DNA of 64,000 nt, from the NCBI RefSeq assembly GCF_003943415.1, contig NZ_RJPK01000003.1:188235-252234 (forward strand), read 5' to 3'. The position numbers were made by a program, and so were the translations under genes. The notes below the pieces were generated by a model that saw only the letters and a list, made by a program, of their open reading frames with translations, was not told where the DNA came from and searched no databases. Positions 46,682 through 55,242 of this stretch are shown here, in pieces. Within the stretch, counting starts at the first letter, position 1. Each line of letters begins with the position of its first letter. The DNA comes from Streptococcus oralis. GTDB taxonomy: Bacteria; Bacillota; Bacilli; Lactobacillales; Streptococcaceae.

Positions 46682-47391
46682 TGTCTATGTTAAAAGTTGA
46701 AAACCTCTCTGTTCATTACGGCATGATCCAAGCAGTTCGTGATGTAAGTTTCGAGGTTAATGAAGGTGAAGTTGTTTCCTTGATTGGTGCCAATGGTGCT
46801 GGTAAAACAACGATTCTTCGCACCCTTTCAGGTTTGGTTCGTCCAAGTGCTGGTAAAATTCAGTTTTTAGGAAAAGAAATTCAAAAGATGCCAGCGCAAA
46901 AAATCGTGGCAGGTGGCCTTTCACAAGTTCCTGAAGGACGCCATGTTTTTCCAGGATTGACTGTTATGGAAAACTTAGAAATGGGAGCCTTTTTAAAGAA
47001 AAATCGTGAAGAAAATCAAGCCAACTTGAAAAAAGTCTTCTCACGTTTCCCTCGTCTGGAAGAACGCAAATACCAAGATGCGGCAACTCTTTCAGGTGGT
47101 GAACAGCAGATGCTGGCTATGGGACGCGCGCTCATGTCAACACCTAAGCTCCTTCTCTTGGATGAGCCGTCAATGGGACTTGCCCCGATCTTTATCCAAG
47201 AAATTTTTGATATCATCCAAGATATTCAGAAGCAAGGAACAACGGTTCTCCTAATTGAACAGAACGCGAACAAGGCCCTTGCTATCTCTGATCGTGGTTA
47301 TGTACTTGAAACAGGAAAAATTGTCCTATCAGGAACAGGAAAAGAACTCGCAGCATCAGATGAAGTCAGAAAAGCATATCTAGGTGGCTAA
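46681..47391 (+). CDS. livF: branched-chain amino-acid ABC ATPase LivF
   Basis: A 236-residue ATPase, the second nucleotide-binding subunit. Walker A GANGAGKTTILR, signature LSGGEQQMLAMGRAL, Walker B LLLLDEPSMGLAP, H-loop IEQN (Gln-Asn as in LivF). Last gene of livJHMGF, with two hairpins behind it. In the pneumococcal order I recall, the CBS-ACT gene comes next; here about 5.2 kb intervenes. Confidence 0.95.
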   Translation: MSMLKVENLSVHYGMIQAVRDVSFEVNEGEVVSLIGANGAGKTTILRTLSGLVRPSAGKIQFLGKEIQKMPAQKIVAGGLSQVPEGRHVFPGLTVMENLEMGAFLKKNREENQANLKKVFSRFPRLEERKYQDAATLSGGEQQMLAMGRALMSTPKLLLLDEPSMGLAPIFIQEIFDIIQDIQKQGTTVLLIEQNANKALAISDRGYVLETGKIVLSGTGKELAASDEVRKAYLGG

Positions 47392-47449
47392 AACAATCCA
47401 CTGGATTGTTTTGTAGATGAATTTGAAGAGCTCCAATTTGGGGCTCTTT
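47392..47449 (+). terminator. two tandem hairpins after livF
   Basis: AACAATCC / GGATTGTT (47392-47411) followed by TTTG begins within the livF stop codon. AAGAGCTCC ... GGGCTCTT (47426-47449) with TCTTCG follows. Together they make a double stop between the liv operon and the 47582 operon. Confidence 0.75.
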
Positions 47450-47514
47450 CTTCGTTTGGTCACTATTTTGATGGACTTGATTTGAGCACCCGTTTTCTTA
47501 ATATAGAATCTAAC

Positions 47515-47543
47515 TTGACAAAAGCATGTGTTCATTATATAAT
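47515..47543 (+). promoter_or_regulatory. consensus promoter of the LicC/LicA-like operon
   Basis: TTGACA (47515-47520), 17-bp spacer, TATAAT (47538-47543): both hexamers perfect. GTTCA (47530) and TGAAC (47561) form a distant inverted pair around the start that could bind the operon's own winged helix; this last part is speculative. Confidence 0.85.
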
Positions 47544-47581
47544 AGAATAAATAAAAATATTGAACAAAAGAGGCTGAAGAT

Positions 47582-49360
47582 ATGCTATCAGAAAAACAAT
47601 TTAAACTTTTACGTTTTTTGTTGACTCACAAAGACGAAAACTTTACACAGAGACAATTGGCTGAACAGCTAGATATCGCTTTGGGGACGGTAAATAATCT
47701 TCTCAAGGAATGTAAAGAAGAGAAGTGGATCAGTGAGGAAAATCATTTAACTGACTTAGGTGAGGAGGCTATAGCTCCGTATCAGGTGAAGAATGCCATT
47801 ATCATGGCTGCAGGTATGAGTAGCCGCTTTGCTCCTCTGTCTTATGAGCTACCTAAAGGATTGCTTCAAGTTAAAGGTGAGCGTTTGATTGAGAGAGAAA
47901 TCAAGCAGTTGCAAGAAGCTGGGATAGAGGATATTACAGTTATTGTAGGATATCTGCAGGAAAAAATGTTCTATCTAGCAGAAAAATTTGGCGTTAAAAT
48001 TGTTGTGAATAATGATTACTACAAGTACAACAACTGTTCTTCTCTCATGCTAGTCAGAGATCAACTTTCTAACACTTATATTTGCTCTTCGGATAATTAT
48101 TTTGTGGAAAATCCGTTTGAGCAATACATTTACAGGGGTTACTATTCGACTATATTTGCAGAAGGGGATACAGACGAATACTGCTCTAAGGAAGACTCCA
48201 ATCACACGATTATCGATATTCAAATCGGTGGGACGAATACTTGGGCTATGGTGGGGCACGTTTATTTTGATCGTGCATTTAGTGAAAAATTCGTGGACAT
48301 TTTAGAAGCTGAATTTAAGCATGAACCATATCGCGAACAGCTCTGGGAAGATTATTATAGTCGTCACGTCAAGGAACTTCCTTTGGAAGCTCGGCATTAT
48401 TCAGCAGATATTGTTAAGGAGTTTGATTCACTAGATGAGTTGCGTCAGTTTGATGAACACTATTTGGTGAATACGAATTCGGAAATCATTGATAACATCT
48501 GTAAGACATTAGGATGTATAGCTTCAGATATTGTCAATATTAAACCCCTAAAAGACGGTTTAACCAACACTTCGTTTTCATTTGACTGCCTAGGTAAGAA
48601 ATATGTTTACCGTCATCCAGGTAGAGGAACGGAGAATTATATCGATCGTGCTAGTGAAGCGGCTTCCATGGAAATTGCTGCAAAATTGAAGATTGACCGT
48701 ACCTTTGTTGCCATGAACAAGGATGAGGGCTGGAAAATTTCAGAATTTATCCCTAATGCCAAGCAACTAGATTATGATAATTGGGATGATGTAGCAAAAG
48801 CAATGGAGCTTTTGAGACGCTTGCACCAATCTGGAGAAAAAACGGATCATTCTTTTGATCAATTTGAGGGAATTGATGATTTTAGACGAAAATTAAAGGC
48901 TAGCAATCGTTTTGAGTTTGATGGACTTGAAGAGTTGGATAAGAATGTCTCAGTTCTCGAGAAGCTTTTACAAGAAGATCAAGCGAAAAAGGTTCTCTGC
49001 CACGGAGATTCTTATAGCCCGAATTTCTTGTTGAATGAAGCTGGCGAAATGAGCTTGATTGATTGGGAATATTCTGGTATGGGAGATCCAGCAGGAGATT
49101 TAGGAACCTTTATCGGGTGTTCAAATTATACAGTAGAAGAAGCTGAAAAGGTACTTGAAATCTATCTACAAGAAGTTCCAGACAAGAAAACCAAACGTCA
49201 CTATTTTGCCTATGTATCAGTGACTTCGTATTATTGGTTTTTGTGGGCCCTGTTCCAAGAAAGCGTTGGAAAACCAGTAGGTGAATTTCTTTACATCTGG
49301 TATCGTTATACCAAGCAGTATGGAAAACTTGCATTAGATTTATACTTAGAGGAGAATTGA
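47582..49360 (+). CDS. fused winged-helix / LicC-like cytidylyltransferase / LicA-like choline kinase
   Basis: A 592-residue three-part protein. Residues 1-66 form a winged helix (FTQRQLAEQLDIALGTVNNL). About 68-300 is a sugar-nucleotide-type transferase close to LicC, with AAGMSSRF (76-83), PKG (91-93) and the metal site SSDNYF (169-174). About 310-592 is a choline/ethanolamine kinase fold (APH superfamily) with HGD 474-476, N481 and DWEYSG 494-499. LicC plus LicA would phosphorylate choline and activate it as CDP-choline; a LicC-LicA fusion in the same order is known (LicCA of Treponema denticola). The extra winged helix could make it an autoregulator. Followed at once by a small membrane protein and two NCS1 permeases. 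The true substrate (choline, ethanolamine or another alcohol) is open. Confidence 0.82.
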   Translation: MLSEKQFKLLRFLLTHKDENFTQRQLAEQLDIALGTVNNLLKECKEEKWISEENHLTDLGEEAIAPYQVKNAIIMAAGMSSRFAPLSYELPKGLLQVKGERLIEREIKQLQEAGIEDITVIVGYLQEKMFYLAEKFGVKIVVNNDYYKYNNCSSLMLVRDQLSNTYICSSDNYFVENPFEQYIYRGYYSTIFAEGDTDEYCSKEDSNHTIIDIQIGGTNTWAMVGHVYFDRAFSEKFVDILEAEFKHEPYREQLWEDYYSRHVKELPLEARHYSADIVKEFDSLDELRQFDEHYLVNTNSEIIDNICKTLGCIASDIVNIKPLKDGLTNTSFSFDCLGKKYVYRHPGRGTENYIDRASEAASMEIAAKLKIDRTFVAMNKDEGWKISEFIPNAKQLDYDNWDDVAKAMELLRRLHQSGEKTDHSFDQFEGIDDFRRKLKASNRFEFDGLEELDKNVSVLEKLLQEDQAKKVLCHGDSYSPNFLLNEAGEMSLIDWEYSGMGDPAGDLGTFIGCSNYTVEEAEKVLEIYLQEVPDKKTKRHYFAYVSVTSYYWFLWALFQESVGKPVGEFLYIWYRYTKQYGKLALDLYLEEN

Positions 49361-49361
49361 G

Positions 49362-49547
49362 ATGAAACCGACATCTGAAATTGAAGAATTAGTAGCAAAT
49401 GAAACGAAAAGAAGGCTAGAAGAAATGGAATCACCAAACTATGTGTTTGCTCAGCCATTTCTAAAAAGTGATTTTACTATAGTCATCGTCTTAGTTCTAA
49501 TTAACCTTATTCTGATTATCCTAGCCATGACAGGAGGTATTCAATAA
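49362..49547 (+). CDS. 61-residue single-span membrane protein
   Basis: Starts 1 nt after the fusion gene and ends 1 nt before the first permease, with GGAGAATTGAG as ribosome site. Residues 1-35 are charged and helical (EIEELVANETKRRLEEMESP) and 37-57 form one hydrophobic span (IVIVLVLINLILIILAM). No family recognised. Its place suggests an accessory subunit of the permease. A degenerate copy of its 3' end precedes the second permease. Confidence 0.7.
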   Translation: MKPTSEIEELVANETKRRLEEMESPNYVFAQPFLKSDFTIVIVLVLINLILIILAMTGGIQ

Positions 49548-49548
49548 A

Positions 49549-50976
49549 ATGTCTAAGATGAATGACTTTATTCAACAGGAGACGATAACGGGAATTGTTC
49601 CCATGACCAACAAGGATCGTCAGTATTCTTTCTGGGATCTCTTCCTGTCAACAAGTGGCTTTGCCATTGCAACTTGGTGTTATACCCAAGGAGCTTATGT
49701 GGCTCAATATTTGACCTTTAATCAAATGTTGATTAATATTTTTAGCTTTAATATTATCTGGGTCTTTATTGAGTGTCTCCCAATTCTGTTTGCGGTTAAA
49801 TATGGAATTGATTTGTGGATTTGGTTGAGGGCTGTCCTAGGAAAAAAAGGGGTGGCCTTGCTATCAACCATTATTAGCTTGGCTAACTTTGGCTGGTACG
49901 CCGTTGCGGCTAATCTTTTTGCTAATTCTATGATCCACTTGGGAAATAATTTTGGACTTGGTTTAGACAAGGGAGTATGGGCACCGATTTTAGGTACTCT
50001 CTGTGTTCTCCTTGGAACGCTGATTGCCCTTGGAGGTCCAGAAGTGATCAAATGGACCAATCGCTTCTTGGTCATCGCCCTGTTGATTGTCGGTCTGATT
50101 ATAGTTGGAATCTGTTTTGTAGCTGTGCCTATCACTGACATTATGAACATTCAACCAGCTACCCAAGGTGATTTAACTCCATTAGAACGCTTCATGCTTT
50201 CTGGAGAAGGAAATGTAGCCTTTGCCTTTTCTTGGTCTACACAGGCATTGGTTTTACCACGTTTAGCAAAATCAGAACGCAGTGGTTATTGGGCTACAGC
50301 CTTATCATACGGGGTTGTCGCTCCATTCTTCGTTGCGACAGGTGGAGTCATGGCTCTAGCCATGTTTGTCAAAACAGGTGTTTATGAAAGTGATCCAACA
50401 ACCATGCTGTCAACTCTAAGCACACCTGCCTTTGCCCTCTTAAGTCTACTACTAGTAGCCTTTGCCAATATTGGAACCCAGGGGACAGGATCGTATGTGA
50501 ATTGTATGATTGTCAAAAGCGGGATGCCAAAAGTAAGCTATAAACTAATGGTTTGGATTGCTATGGTTTATGTGAGTCTACTCACTATCTGGGGAGGAGT
50601 AGAAGAGTATTTCGGATCTTTCATCTCCCTAGCCGCCTATATTCAGGGGCCAATTATTGGTATGATCGTTGTTGACTACTTTATCTTAAGAAAACGAAAA
50701 CTTGATTTGCGTTCAGCTTATTTCCTTGAAGGACACGATGCTTACGAGTTTACCAAAGGATTTAACTTGGTTGGCTTGTCTTGCGTATTTATCTCCTTGT
50801 TGGTTGCAGTACTATTTGTTTATAACCCTGTAACAGCACAGATTCAAAGCCCAATCTTTTTAATCACAACGGGTAGTGGCTTTACTGCGATTTTTGGAGG
50901 TTTATTGTACTGGTTAGCTAGCTTAACTCCGTTAAAACGCTATATGATCAAGGATCGGGGCTCAGTTACGATTTAA
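49549..50976 (+). CDS. NCS1-family permease (purine-cytosine permease type), first copy
   Basis: A 475-residue protein with about twelve membrane spans. NCS1 landmarks: a soluble N-terminal stretch followed by FWDLFLSTSGFAIATWCYTQ, AVAANLFANSMIHLGN, AFSWSTQALVLPRLAKSERS and an acidic LEGHDAYEFTKGF loop. NCS1 proteins import cytosine, purines, allantoin, hydantoins or B vitamins with sodium or protons. Being locked to a LicC/LicA-like enzyme suggests a different, perhaps choline-like, cargo; this is inference. Nearly identical to the gene at 51109. Confidence 0.82.
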   Translation: MSKMNDFIQQETITGIVPMTNKDRQYSFWDLFLSTSGFAIATWCYTQGAYVAQYLTFNQMLINIFSFNIIWVFIECLPILFAVKYGIDLWIWLRAVLGKKGVALLSTIISLANFGWYAVAANLFANSMIHLGNNFGLGLDKGVWAPILGTLCVLLGTLIALGGPEVIKWTNRFLVIALLIVGLIIVGICFVAVPITDIMNIQPATQGDLTPLERFMLSGEGNVAFAFSWSTQALVLPRLAKSERSGYWATALSYGVVAPFFVATGGVMALAMFVKTGVYESDPTTMLSTLSTPAFALLSLLLVAFANIGTQGTGSYVNCMIVKSGMPKVSYKLMVWIAMVYVSLLTIWGGVEEYFGSFISLAAYIQGPIIGMIVVDYFILRKRKLDLRSAYFLEGHDAYEFTKGFNLVGLSCVFISLLVAVLFVYNPVTAQIQSPIFLITTGSGFTAIFGGLLYWLASLTPLKRYMIKDRGSVTI

Positions 50977-51050
50977 GGATAAATGAAAGCCATAATCTAT
51001 ATCTATTTGCTTCCTCTTTTTTGAAAGTTAATTTTATATTAGTAATTGAC

Positions 51051-51107
51051 ATGAACTTAGTTAACCTCATTCTGATTATTTTTGCTATGACAGGAGATAT
51101 TCAATAA
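51051..51107 (+). pseudogene. truncated copy of the 61-residue gene
   Basis: ATG 51051 to TAA 51107 encodes 18 residues (NLVNLILIIFAMTGDIQ after Met) that match the last 17 residues of the protein at 49362-49547. The 1-nt gap to the next permease ATG is the same as in the first copy. It is the left scar of the duplication that made the second permease. Confidence 0.85.
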
Positions 51108-51108
51108 A

Positions 51109-52536
51109 ATGTCCAAGATGAATGACTTTATTCAACAGGAGACCATAACAGGAATCGTTCCTATGACCAACAAGGATCGTCAGTATTCTTTCTGGGATCT
51201 CTTCTTATCGACAAGTGGTTTTGCCATTGCAACTTGGTGTTATACTCAAGGAGCCTATGTGGCTCAATATTTGACCTTTAATCAAATGTTGATTAATATT
51301 TTTAGTTTCAACATTATCTGGGTTTTTATCGAATGTCTCCCAATCTTGTTTGCGGTTAAATATGGAATTGATTTATGGATTTGGTTGAGAGCCGTTCTAG
51401 GTAGAAAAGGGGTGGCTATTCTATCAACCGTGATTAGTCTGGCAAATTTTGGTTGGTATGCCGTTACCGCCAATCTTTTTGCCAGCTCCATGATTCATTT
51501 GGCAAATAATTTTGGACTTGGTTTAGACAAGGGAGTATGGGCACCGATTCTAGGCACCCTCTGTGTTCTCCTTGGAACGCTGATTGCTCTTGGAGGTCCA
51601 GAGGTGATTAAAGGTACTAATCGCTTTCTGGTGGTAGCCTTGTTATTGGTCGGGCTAATCATTGTTGGAATCTGTTTTGTTGCGGTTCCTATAACTGATA
51701 TTATGAATGTCCAGCCTGCCATCCAAGAAAATTTGACACCGATTGAACGTTTTATGATATCAGGGGAAGGAAATGTGGCCGTAGCCTTTTCTTGGTCTAC
51801 ACAAGCCTTTGTCTTGCCACGTTTGGCAAAATCAGAACGTAGTGGCTATTGGGCTACAGCCTTGTCATACGGGGTTGTTGCGCCATTCTTTGCTGCGACA
51901 GGTGGAGTGATGGCTTTGGCTATGTTTGTCAAAACAGGTGTCTATGAAAGTGACCCAACGACGATGCTTTCCACTCTAAGCACTCCTGCCTTTGCGCTTT
52001 TAAGTTTACTATTAGTAGCCTTTGCCAATATTGGAACCCAGGGTACAGGATCGTACGTGAACTGTATGATTGTCAAAAGCGGGATGCCCAAAGTGAGCTA
52101 TAAACTAATGGTTTGGATTGCGATGGTTTATGTGAGCCTACTTACGATTTGGGGAGGAGTGGATGAATACTTTGGTTCCTTCATCTCGCTGGCTGCCTAT
52201 ATTCAAGGACCCATTATCGGAATGATCGTTGTAGACTACTTTATCTTAAGAAAACGAAAACTTGATTTGCGCTCAGCCTATTTCCTAGAAGGACACGATG
52301 CTTACGAGTTTACAAATGGCTTTAACCTGGTGGGATTATCTTGTGTAATCATTTCCTTGTTAGTTGCGGTACTATTTGTTTACAACCCTATAACAAAGCA
52401 TATCCAGAGTCCTATGTTCCTGCTCACAACTGGTAGTGGCTTTACTGCGATCTTTGGTGGTCTATTGTACTGGCTAGCTAGCTTGACTTCTTTAAAACGC
52501 TATATGATTAAGGATAGAGATTCCGTTACGATTTAA
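51109..52536 (+). CDS. NCS1-family permease, second copy
   Basis: Same length (475) and more than 90 percent identical by eye to the preceding permease. Differences cluster in a few places: GKKGVALLSTII to GRKGVAILSTVI, KWTN to KGTN, and ATQGDLTPLERFML to AIQENLTPIERFMI. Many third-position changes show the duplication is not recent or that the copies were exchanged with relatives. The conserved spans and acidic LEGHDAYEFTNGF loop are intact, so both copies look functional. Confidence 0.82.
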   Translation: MSKMNDFIQQETITGIVPMTNKDRQYSFWDLFLSTSGFAIATWCYTQGAYVAQYLTFNQMLINIFSFNIIWVFIECLPILFAVKYGIDLWIWLRAVLGRKGVAILSTVISLANFGWYAVTANLFASSMIHLANNFGLGLDKGVWAPILGTLCVLLGTLIALGGPEVIKGTNRFLVVALLLVGLIIVGICFVAVPITDIMNVQPAIQENLTPIERFMISGEGNVAVAFSWSTQAFVLPRLAKSERSGYWATALSYGVVAPFFAATGGVMALAMFVKTGVYESDPTTMLSTLSTPAFALLSLLLVAFANIGTQGTGSYVNCMIVKSGMPKVSYKLMVWIAMVYVSLLTIWGGVDEYFGSFISLAAYIQGPIIGMIVVDYFILRKRKLDLRSAYFLEGHDAYEFTNGFNLVGLSCVIISLLVAVLFVYNPITKHIQSPMFLLTTGSGFTAIFGGLLYWLASLTSLKRYMIKDRDSVTI

Positions 52537-52541
52537 GTTTA

Positions 52542-52568
52542 AGAGAGAAGGCTATTTCTCTCTTTTTT
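52542..52568 (+). terminator. terminator after the second permease
   Basis: AGAGAGAA / TTCTCTCT stem with 5-nt loop and a TTTTTT run. Confidence 0.9.
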
Positions 52569-52600
52569 GTGATTGAATGTTACAAAATCTTGAAAAAGAG

Positions 52601-52639
52601 ATGAAAGCGTTTGATAGTTTTTGTAAGAAAGTGTATAAT
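52601..52639 (+). promoter_or_regulatory. promoter of the CBS-ACT gene with cre-like box
   Basis: TTGATA (52611-52616), 17-bp spacer, TATAAT (52634-52639). ATGAAAGCGTTTGAT (52601-52615) matches the WTGNAANCGNWNNCW form of cre at 14 of 15 positions and overlaps the -35. Confidence 0.6.
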
Positions 52640-52668
52640 TATAGTAGCAATAAAGAAGGAGAAGTCTC

Positions 52669-53325
52669 ATGGCAGTTAAAGATTTTATGACCCGCAAGGT
52701 AGTTTATATCAGTCCAGATACGACTGTAGCACATGCAGCAGATTTGATGCGCGAGCAAGGTTTGCACCGTTTACCTGTTATCGAAAATGATCAATTGGTT
52801 GGTCTTGTAACAGAAGGAACCATTGCTGAAGCCAGTCCGTCTAAAGCAACCAGTCTCTCCATCTATGAGATGAATTATCTTCTCAATAAGACCAGAGTTA
52901 AAGACGTCATGATTCGCGATGTTATCACAGTGTCAGGTTATGCTAGTTTAGAGGATGCGACTTATCTCATGTTAAAGAATAAAATCGGTATTCTTCCAGT
53001 TGTGGACAATCAACAGGTTTATGGTGTGATTACAGATCGTGATGTTTTCCAAGCCTTTTTGGAAATCGCTGGTTATGGAGAAGAAGGGATTCGTGTTCGG
53101 TTTATTACGGAAAATGAAGTCGGGGTTTTGGGCAAGATTGTGACCTTGATTGCAGAGGAAAATCTGAATATTTCACACACAGTCAATATTCCGCGCAAGG
53201 ATGGCAAGGTCGTCATCGAAGTTCAAATTGATGGGACGATTGATTTAACCTTCCTGAAGGAGAAATTTGAAGCGCAAGGTATCCAAGTAGAGGAGATTGC
53301 TCGAACATCTGCTAAAAAGTTATAA
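52669..53325 (+). CDS. CBS-domain pair with ACT domain (AcuB-like)
   Basis: A 218-residue soluble protein. Two CBS domains (about 1-60, starting VKDFMTRKVVYISPDTTVAH, and 75-130, with VKDVMIRDVITVSGYASLED) are followed by an ACT-like domain (GVLGKIVTLIAEENLNISHT). CBS pairs bind adenylates and ACT domains bind amino acids, so it is likely a sensor, but no enzyme is attached. Called acuB in some annotations without functional proof. AAAGAAGGAGAAG precedes the ATG. Confidence 0.87.
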   Translation: MAVKDFMTRKVVYISPDTTVAHAADLMREQGLHRLPVIENDQLVGLVTEGTIAEASPSKATSLSIYEMNYLLNKTRVKDVMIRDVITVSGYASLEDATYLMLKNKIGILPVVDNQQVYGVITDRDVFQAFLEIAGYGEEGIRVRFITENEVGVLGKIVTLIAEENLNISHTVNIPRKDGKVVIEVQIDGTIDLTFLKEKFEAQGIQVEEIARTSAKKL

Positions 53326-53328
53326 AAT

Positions 53329-53352
53329 GGAGGGTGAAAGCCCTCTTTTTTG
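53329..53352 (+). terminator. terminator after the CBS-ACT gene
   Basis: GGAGGG-tgaaag-CCCTC stem and TTTTTT run. Confidence 0.88.
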
Positions 53353-53435
53353 TATACAATTTGAAATAACAAGCAAAATATGGAAAGAAATGAGAGAATG
53401 TGGTATAATGAAACGATGTGAATAAAGGAGTATTT

Positions 53436-54531
53436 ATGGACATTTCAGAAATTCGTCAAAAAATTGACGCAAATCGTGAAAAATTAGCTTCTTTTAGGGG
53501 GTCTCTTTGACCTCGAAGGACTAGAGGAAGAGATTGCCATCTTGGAAAACAAGATGACGGAACCTGATTTTTGGAACGATAATATCGCGGCCCAAAAAAC
53601 GTCGCAAGAATTAAATGAATTAAAAAACACCTACAACACCTTCCGTAAGATGGAAGAGTTGCAGGATGAAGTTGAAATTTTATTGGACTTTTTAGTAGAA
53701 GACGAGTCTGTACGTGATGAACTGGTTGAACAGTTGACAGAACTGGATAAGATGATGACCAGTTACGAAATGACGCTTCTCTTGTCAGAACCTTATGACC
53801 ATAATAATGCTATTTTGGAAATCCATCCAGGTTCTGGAGGTACAGAGGCTCAGGACTGGGGTGATATGTTGCTCCGTATGTATACTCGTTATGGAAATGC
53901 CAAAGGTTTTAAAGTTGAAGTCTTGGATTATCAAGCTGGTGATGAAGCGGGCATCAAATCTGTAACTTTGTCTTTTGAAGGTCCAAATGCTTATGGCCTT
54001 CTCAAGTCAGAAATGGGTGTTCACCGTCTGGTACGTATTTCTCCATTTGACTCTGCCAAACGTCGTCATACTTCATTTACCTCCGTGGAAGTCATGCCCG
54101 AGTTGGATGATACCATCGAAGTGGAAATCCGTGAGGATGACATTAAGATGGATACCTTCCGTTCAGGTGGTGCTGGTGGACAAAACGTCAATAAAGTTTC
54201 AACAGGTGTGCGTTTGACACACATTCCTACGGGAACAGTCGTTCAATCGACAGTCGATCGTACCCAGTATGGAAATAGAGATCGTGCTATGAAGATGTTG
54301 CAAGCCAAGCTCTATCAAATGGAGCAAGAAAAGAAGGCTGCAGAAGTCGATTCCCTCAAAGGTGAGAAAAAGGAAATCACTTGGGGAAGTCAGATTCGTT
54401 CTTATGTCTTCACACCTTATACCATGGTAAAAGATCACCGTACGAGCTTTGAAGTCGCTCAGGTAGATAAGGTCATGGATGGAGATCTTGATGGTTTCAT
54501 CGATGCTTATCTTAAGTGGCGAATCAGCTAA
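53436..54531 (+). CDS. prfB: peptide chain release factor 2 with programmed +1 frameshift
   Basis: RF2 reads UGA and UAA. ATG 53436 opens 24 codons ending in CTT at 53505-53507, followed by an in-frame TGA (53508-53510). The slip site CTT-TGA-C with the internal Shine-Dalgarno-like AGGGGG just upstream is the classical RF2 autoregulatory frameshift. After +1 slippage translation resumes at GAC 53509 and runs to 54531, giving 364 residues. The GGQ motif ([13 protein letters not shown]) and the tripeptide stop-codon region are intact. TGGTATAAT at 53401-53409 is the likely -10. Confidence 0.97.
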
Positions 54532-54549
54532 GAATAGAAAGGAACTCAC

Positions 54550-55242
54550 ATGTCAATCATTGAAATGCGAGATGTTGTCAAAAAATACGATAACGGAACG
54601 ACTGCTCTTCGTGGAGTCTCTCTTAGTATTGAACCAGGAGAATTTGCCTATATCGTTGGGCCTTCTGGAGCAGGGAAGTCAACCTTTATTCGAGCTTTAT
54701 ATCGAGAAGTAAAGATTGAAAAAGGGAGCCTAACAGTTGCAGGTTTTAATTTGGTTAAAATCAAGAAGAAAGATATCCCACTGCTCCGTCGCAGTGTTGG
54801 GGTAGTCTTTCAAGATTACAAACTCTTGCCAAAGAAAACCGTTTATGAAAATATTGCTTACGCAATGGAAGTAATCGGTGAGAACCGTCGCAATATTAAG
54901 AAACGGGTTATGGAAGTCTTGGACTTGGTCGGTTTGAAACACAAGGTTCGCTCTTTCCCTAACGAACTCTCAGGTGGAGAGCAGCAACGGATTGCAATTG
55001 CTCGTGCGATTGTCAACAATCCGAAAGTCTTGATTGCTGATGAGCCGACAGGAAACTTGGACCCAGATAATTCTTGGGAAATTATGAATCTGTTGGAACG
55101 CATCAATCTCCAAGGTACTACAGTATTGATGGCTACCCATAATAGCCAGATTGTAAATACCTTGCGCCACCGTGTCATTGCCATTGAAAATGGCCGTGTC
55201 GTTCGTGACGAAGCAAAAGGAGAATATGGATACGATGATTAG
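54550..55242 (+). CDS. ftsE: cell division ATP-binding protein FtsE
   Basis: ATPase that, with FtsX, activates the PcsB peptidoglycan hydrolase in streptococci. The 230-residue product has Walker A GPSGAGKST near residue 36, signature LSGGEQQRIAIARAI, Walker B VLIADEPTGNLD and H-loop ATHN. It lies 18 nt after prfB and overlaps ftsX by 8 bp. Confidence 0.96.
   Translation: MSIIEMRDVVKKYDNGTTALRGVSLSIEPGEFAYIVGPSGAGKSTFIRALYREVKIEKGSLTVAGFNLVKIKKKDIPLLRRSVGVVFQDYKLLPKKTVYENIAYAMEVIGENRRNIKKRVMEVLDLVGLKHKVRSFPNELSGGEQQRIAIARAIVNNPKVLIADEPTGNLDPDNSWEIMNLLERINLQGTTVLMATHNSQIVNTLRHRVIAIENGRVVRDEAKGEYGYDD

Noticed and set aside
53502..53541. prfB as a frameshifted pseudogene
   Set aside because: The break coincides with the conserved RF2 recoding site and the rest of the gene is intact.
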